A stretch of 64,000 nucleotides of DNA, taken from the NCBI RefSeq assembly GCF_020166105.1, contig NZ_JAIUJY010000007.1, positions 62,001 through 126,000 on the forward strand, given 5' to 3'. Made by a program: the position numbers and the translations under genes. This DNA is from Blastococcus sp. LR1. Its GTDB lineage: Bacteria > Actinomycetota > Actinomycetes > Mycobacteriales > Geodermatophilaceae. Of the stretch, positions 62,439 to 64,000 are shown in pieces; position 1 is the stretch's first letter, and each line of letters starts with the position of its first letter. Under the pieces are notes generated by a model. The model did not search any database. It was not told the DNA's origin and saw nothing but the letters and a program-made list of their open reading frames with translations.

Positions 62439-63391
62439 CGCGATTCGCCTCCGAGAGCAGCGACGATCGCCGTCAACAGCCGGGCGTGGTGCTCGAGCAG
62501 CGGCGGTCGGTGCCCGTCGGGACGGATCGCTGAGACATGCCCGGCACCGGACCAGAACTCGTCGCCGTCGTCGCTGCCGAGCAGCACCGCGTGCACCGCC
62601 GGGTCCTGGGCGAGCCGGTGCAGCCGCGGGTCGTCCTCGCCGGCGAGGAGCAGCCAGCGCGCGTCGAACGCCGGATCGCCACTGGCCAGGGGCACCAGTC
62701 CGCCGGTCCGGTGCCGCCAGAACCGGGCCGGGCCGAGCCGGAACACCGGCACCTGTCCCAGCACCGGCGCAGCGGTGACCGCGTACTCCGGGACGACGTG
62801 CCGCCCGGATGCGTAGACCACGTCGAAGGCGACGAGCTCGAGGCCGCCGGCCCGGCCGCGCAGCACGTTGCCCGCGCGGTGGTCCTTGGTCGCCCGGACC
62901 GGGGAGCTCGCGATGACGTCGGCCAGCACGGCGTCCTGCGGAGTGGTGCCGTCGGTGACGGTCCACCCGTGCTGGAGCGCCCAGCCCTGGGAGCCGACGA
63001 GGTCGCCCTGATAGGCGAAGACCTGGTCCGCCGCGCCCCGGGCGCGGCTGCCGGTGCGCCGCTCCGGGGAGGCCACGGCCTCCGGCGGCGGGCCGGGCAG
63101 CGGGGGTTCCTGCGGCGGCGGCTTCTGCAACGGGACCGGTGCATCCGACGGCGGCGGGACCGGACGCCGGGGCTCGGCGGCCGGCAGGTCCCAGCCGGGT
63201 GGCTGCCAGGACGCGGAGCTCAGCGAGTCCGACTCGTCCCGCGGCGTGCGGCGGCGGTCGGCGAAGTTCGGCTTGTCCACGTCGTCGTCGGGCGTGCCGC
63301 CGGAGCCGAGGTGCGGGGGCTCCCGCCAGTCGCTGCCGTCGTCGGGCCCGCCGAAGCCGTCGCGGTCCTCAGGGTCGCGTGGACTGGTCAT
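62435..63391 (-). CDS. Conserved actinobacterial protein with Pro-rich N-terminus
   Basis: 318 residues from the ATG at 63391 (frame open to 63514). A Pro/Asp/Arg-rich disordered N-terminus (about 1-120), then a domain with RAGNVLRGRAGGLELVAFDVVY ... FDARWLLLAGEDDPRLHRLAQDPAVHAVLL ... LLEHHARLLTAIVAAL. This pattern recurs in uncharacterised actinobacterial proteins. No membrane segment is seen. It is translationally coupled to the ABC exporter (CTGA) and follows dciA by 43 bp, so it may share the dciA transcript. Confidence 0.8.
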   Translation of the reverse strand: MTSPRDPEDRDGFGGPDDGSDWREPPHLGSGGTPDDDVDKPNFADRRRTPRDESDSLSSASWQPPGWDLPAAEPRRPVPPPSDAPVPLQKPPPQEPPLPGPPPEAVASPERRTGSRARGAADQVFAYQGDLVGSQGWALQHGWTVTDGTTPQDAVLADVIASSPVRATKDHRAGNVLRGRAGGLELVAFDVVYASGRHVVPEYAVTAAPVLGQVPVFRLGPARFWRHRTGGLVPLASGDPAFDARWLLLAGEDDPRLHRLAQDPAVHAVLLGSDDGDEFWSGAGHVSAIRPDGHRPPLLEHHARLLTAIVAALGGESR

Positions 63392-63434
63392 CCCTGCATC
63401 GTCCTCCCCGGCACCCTCCCGGTGGTCGGGCGCC

Positions 63435-63935
63435 TCATCCGTACGTGTCGCGGGGCCCCCGGCCGCGCACGGAGCGCGGGCCCTTCTTCCAGCTGGGAGC
63501 CGTCGGACCGACAACGCGCAGCTTGGTCACGACGTCCCCACCGACCTGCGCGCGCAGCTTCCCCAGGATGGTGGGCGCCAGCAGGCGCAGCTGCGTGGCC
63601 CACGCGGTCGACTCCGCGATGACGAGCAGCTCGCCCTCGCTCAGCGTCTCCGGCCGGCAGTGGGCGGCGATCTCCGGGCCGACGATGACCGACCAGCGCC
63701 CGAAGACCGAGCCCACGCGCGTGCGCTCGGACCAGTCCTGCTGGCTGATCAGGGAGTCCACCAGCCGGCCGAAGGGCTGCGGGTCGTCCGCCCCGGGGCC
63801 CGGCCCGCTCCAGCTGCGCCGAGGGCCGGCGATCCGTCTCCGGGTCGGCTTCGGGCGGGCGGCCGAGGCGGCGCGCGCCGCTTCCAGTGCCGCGCGGGCG
63901 ATGTCGCTGGGCCGGGCGGGACGGTCCTCGGTCAC
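63435..63935 (-). CDS. dciA: DciA (DUF721): replicative helicase loader
   Basis: 166 residues. A basic Pro/Arg N-terminus, then the DUF721 KH-like domain: QPFGRLVDSLISQQDWSERTRVGSVFGRWSVIVGPEIAAHCRPETLSEGELLVIAESTAWATQLRLLAPTILGKLRAQVG. DciA loads DnaB at the origin in bacteria without DnaC. GTG at 63935 overlaps the recF stop (GTGA). Classic recF-dciA order, which fixes the orientation of oriC to the right. Confidence 0.95.
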   Translation of the reverse strand: MTEDRPARPSDIARAALEAARAASAARPKPTRRRIAGPRRSWSGPGPGADDPQPFGRLVDSLISQQDWSERTRVGSVFGRWSVIVGPEIAAHCRPETLSEGELLVIAESTAWATQLRLLAPTILGKLRAQVGGDVVTKLRVVGPTAPSWKKGPRSVRGRGPRDTYG

Positions 63936-64000
63936 GGGGCGCCTCCGTCGGTGGCCGCGACCGCATCCTTCACCACGACGGCGTACCCGTCCCCGACCTC
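63932..64000 (-). CDS. recF: RecF C-terminal end (5' part outside window)
   Basis: The last 22 codons of a leftward frame enter at the window edge and end TGA, overlapping the dciA GTG. The peptide (EVGDGYAVVVKDAVAATDGGAP) is too short to identify by itself; recF is inferred from its coupling to dciA, the standard actinobacterial order. Confidence 0.55.
   Translation of the reverse strand, partial: EVGDGYAVVVKDAVAATDGGAP

Overview
The window is very GC-rich DNA with dense, often overlapping genes and frequent GTG starts, typical of Actinobacteria. The gene sets (fhaA-fhaB-pstP-rodA-pbpA-pknA-pknB-trpG-DUF881-crgA; gyrB-gyrA-DUF3566-tRNA-Ile-DLW-39-tRNA-Ala; dciA and the end of recF at the right edge) place it on one side of the chromosomal origin. 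Overall style suggests a Geodermatophilaceae-like organism (Blastococcus, Geodermatophilus or Modestobacter); that is inference, not a database result. Four ParB-type palindromes built on GTTCCACGTGGAAC (19.06, 25.00, 40.75 and 60.41 kb; the 40.75-kb copy has one mismatch) support an origin-proximal position. oriC itself should lie beyond the right edge, past recF.

Layout. 0-25.5 kb: mixed housekeeping genes. These include an AidB-like acyl-CoA dehydrogenase (cut by the left edge), cinA, two tandem single-PASTA Ser/Thr kinases, an enoyl-CoA hydratase-family gene, a GntR regulator divergent from pfkA, two tandem TetR paralogues, an aminotransferase/omega-amidase pair, an ECF sigma factor coupled to a membrane protein, an acyl-CoA dehydrogenase and tRNA-Leu(CAG). 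25.8-37.1 kb: the conserved cell-wall/division signalling cluster (FHA proteins, PP2C phosphatase, RodA, PbpA, PknA, PknB), then convergent trpG and DUF881, and crgA. 37.1-41.4 kb: a gene-free stretch with DnaA-box-like sequences, a thiolase, a PH-domain protein, a rhomboid protease, a cyclophilin and a carboxymuconolactone-decarboxylase-family gene.

41.4-53.0 kb: an 11.5-kb integrative mobilizable element inserted in the 3' half of tRNA-Ala(TGC). It is bounded by 43-bp direct repeats and carries a tyrosine integrase, an excisionase-like protein and a MobF relaxase-helicase. No coupling protein or type IV secretion genes are visible, so it is probably mobilized in trans. Its cargo, mostly transcribed leftward, is a DUF4177-like protein, a trypsin-like protease, an ECF sigma/membrane-protein pair, a small operon ending in a TlpA-like thioredoxin lipoprotein, and a two-gene module organised like a toxin-antitoxin pair behind three 12-bp iterons. 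The integrase reading frame runs through the attachment core into the tRNA gene, so its C-terminus should change on excision. Both element ends carry TGCGGACT repeats phased at exactly 11 bp, which look like integrase arm sites.

53.0-64 kb: DLW-39, tRNA-Ile(GAT), DUF3566, gyrA, gyrB, an NAD(P)-binding protein, an ABC exporter that appears to start at CTG, a conserved actinobacterial protein, dciA and the 3' end of recF.
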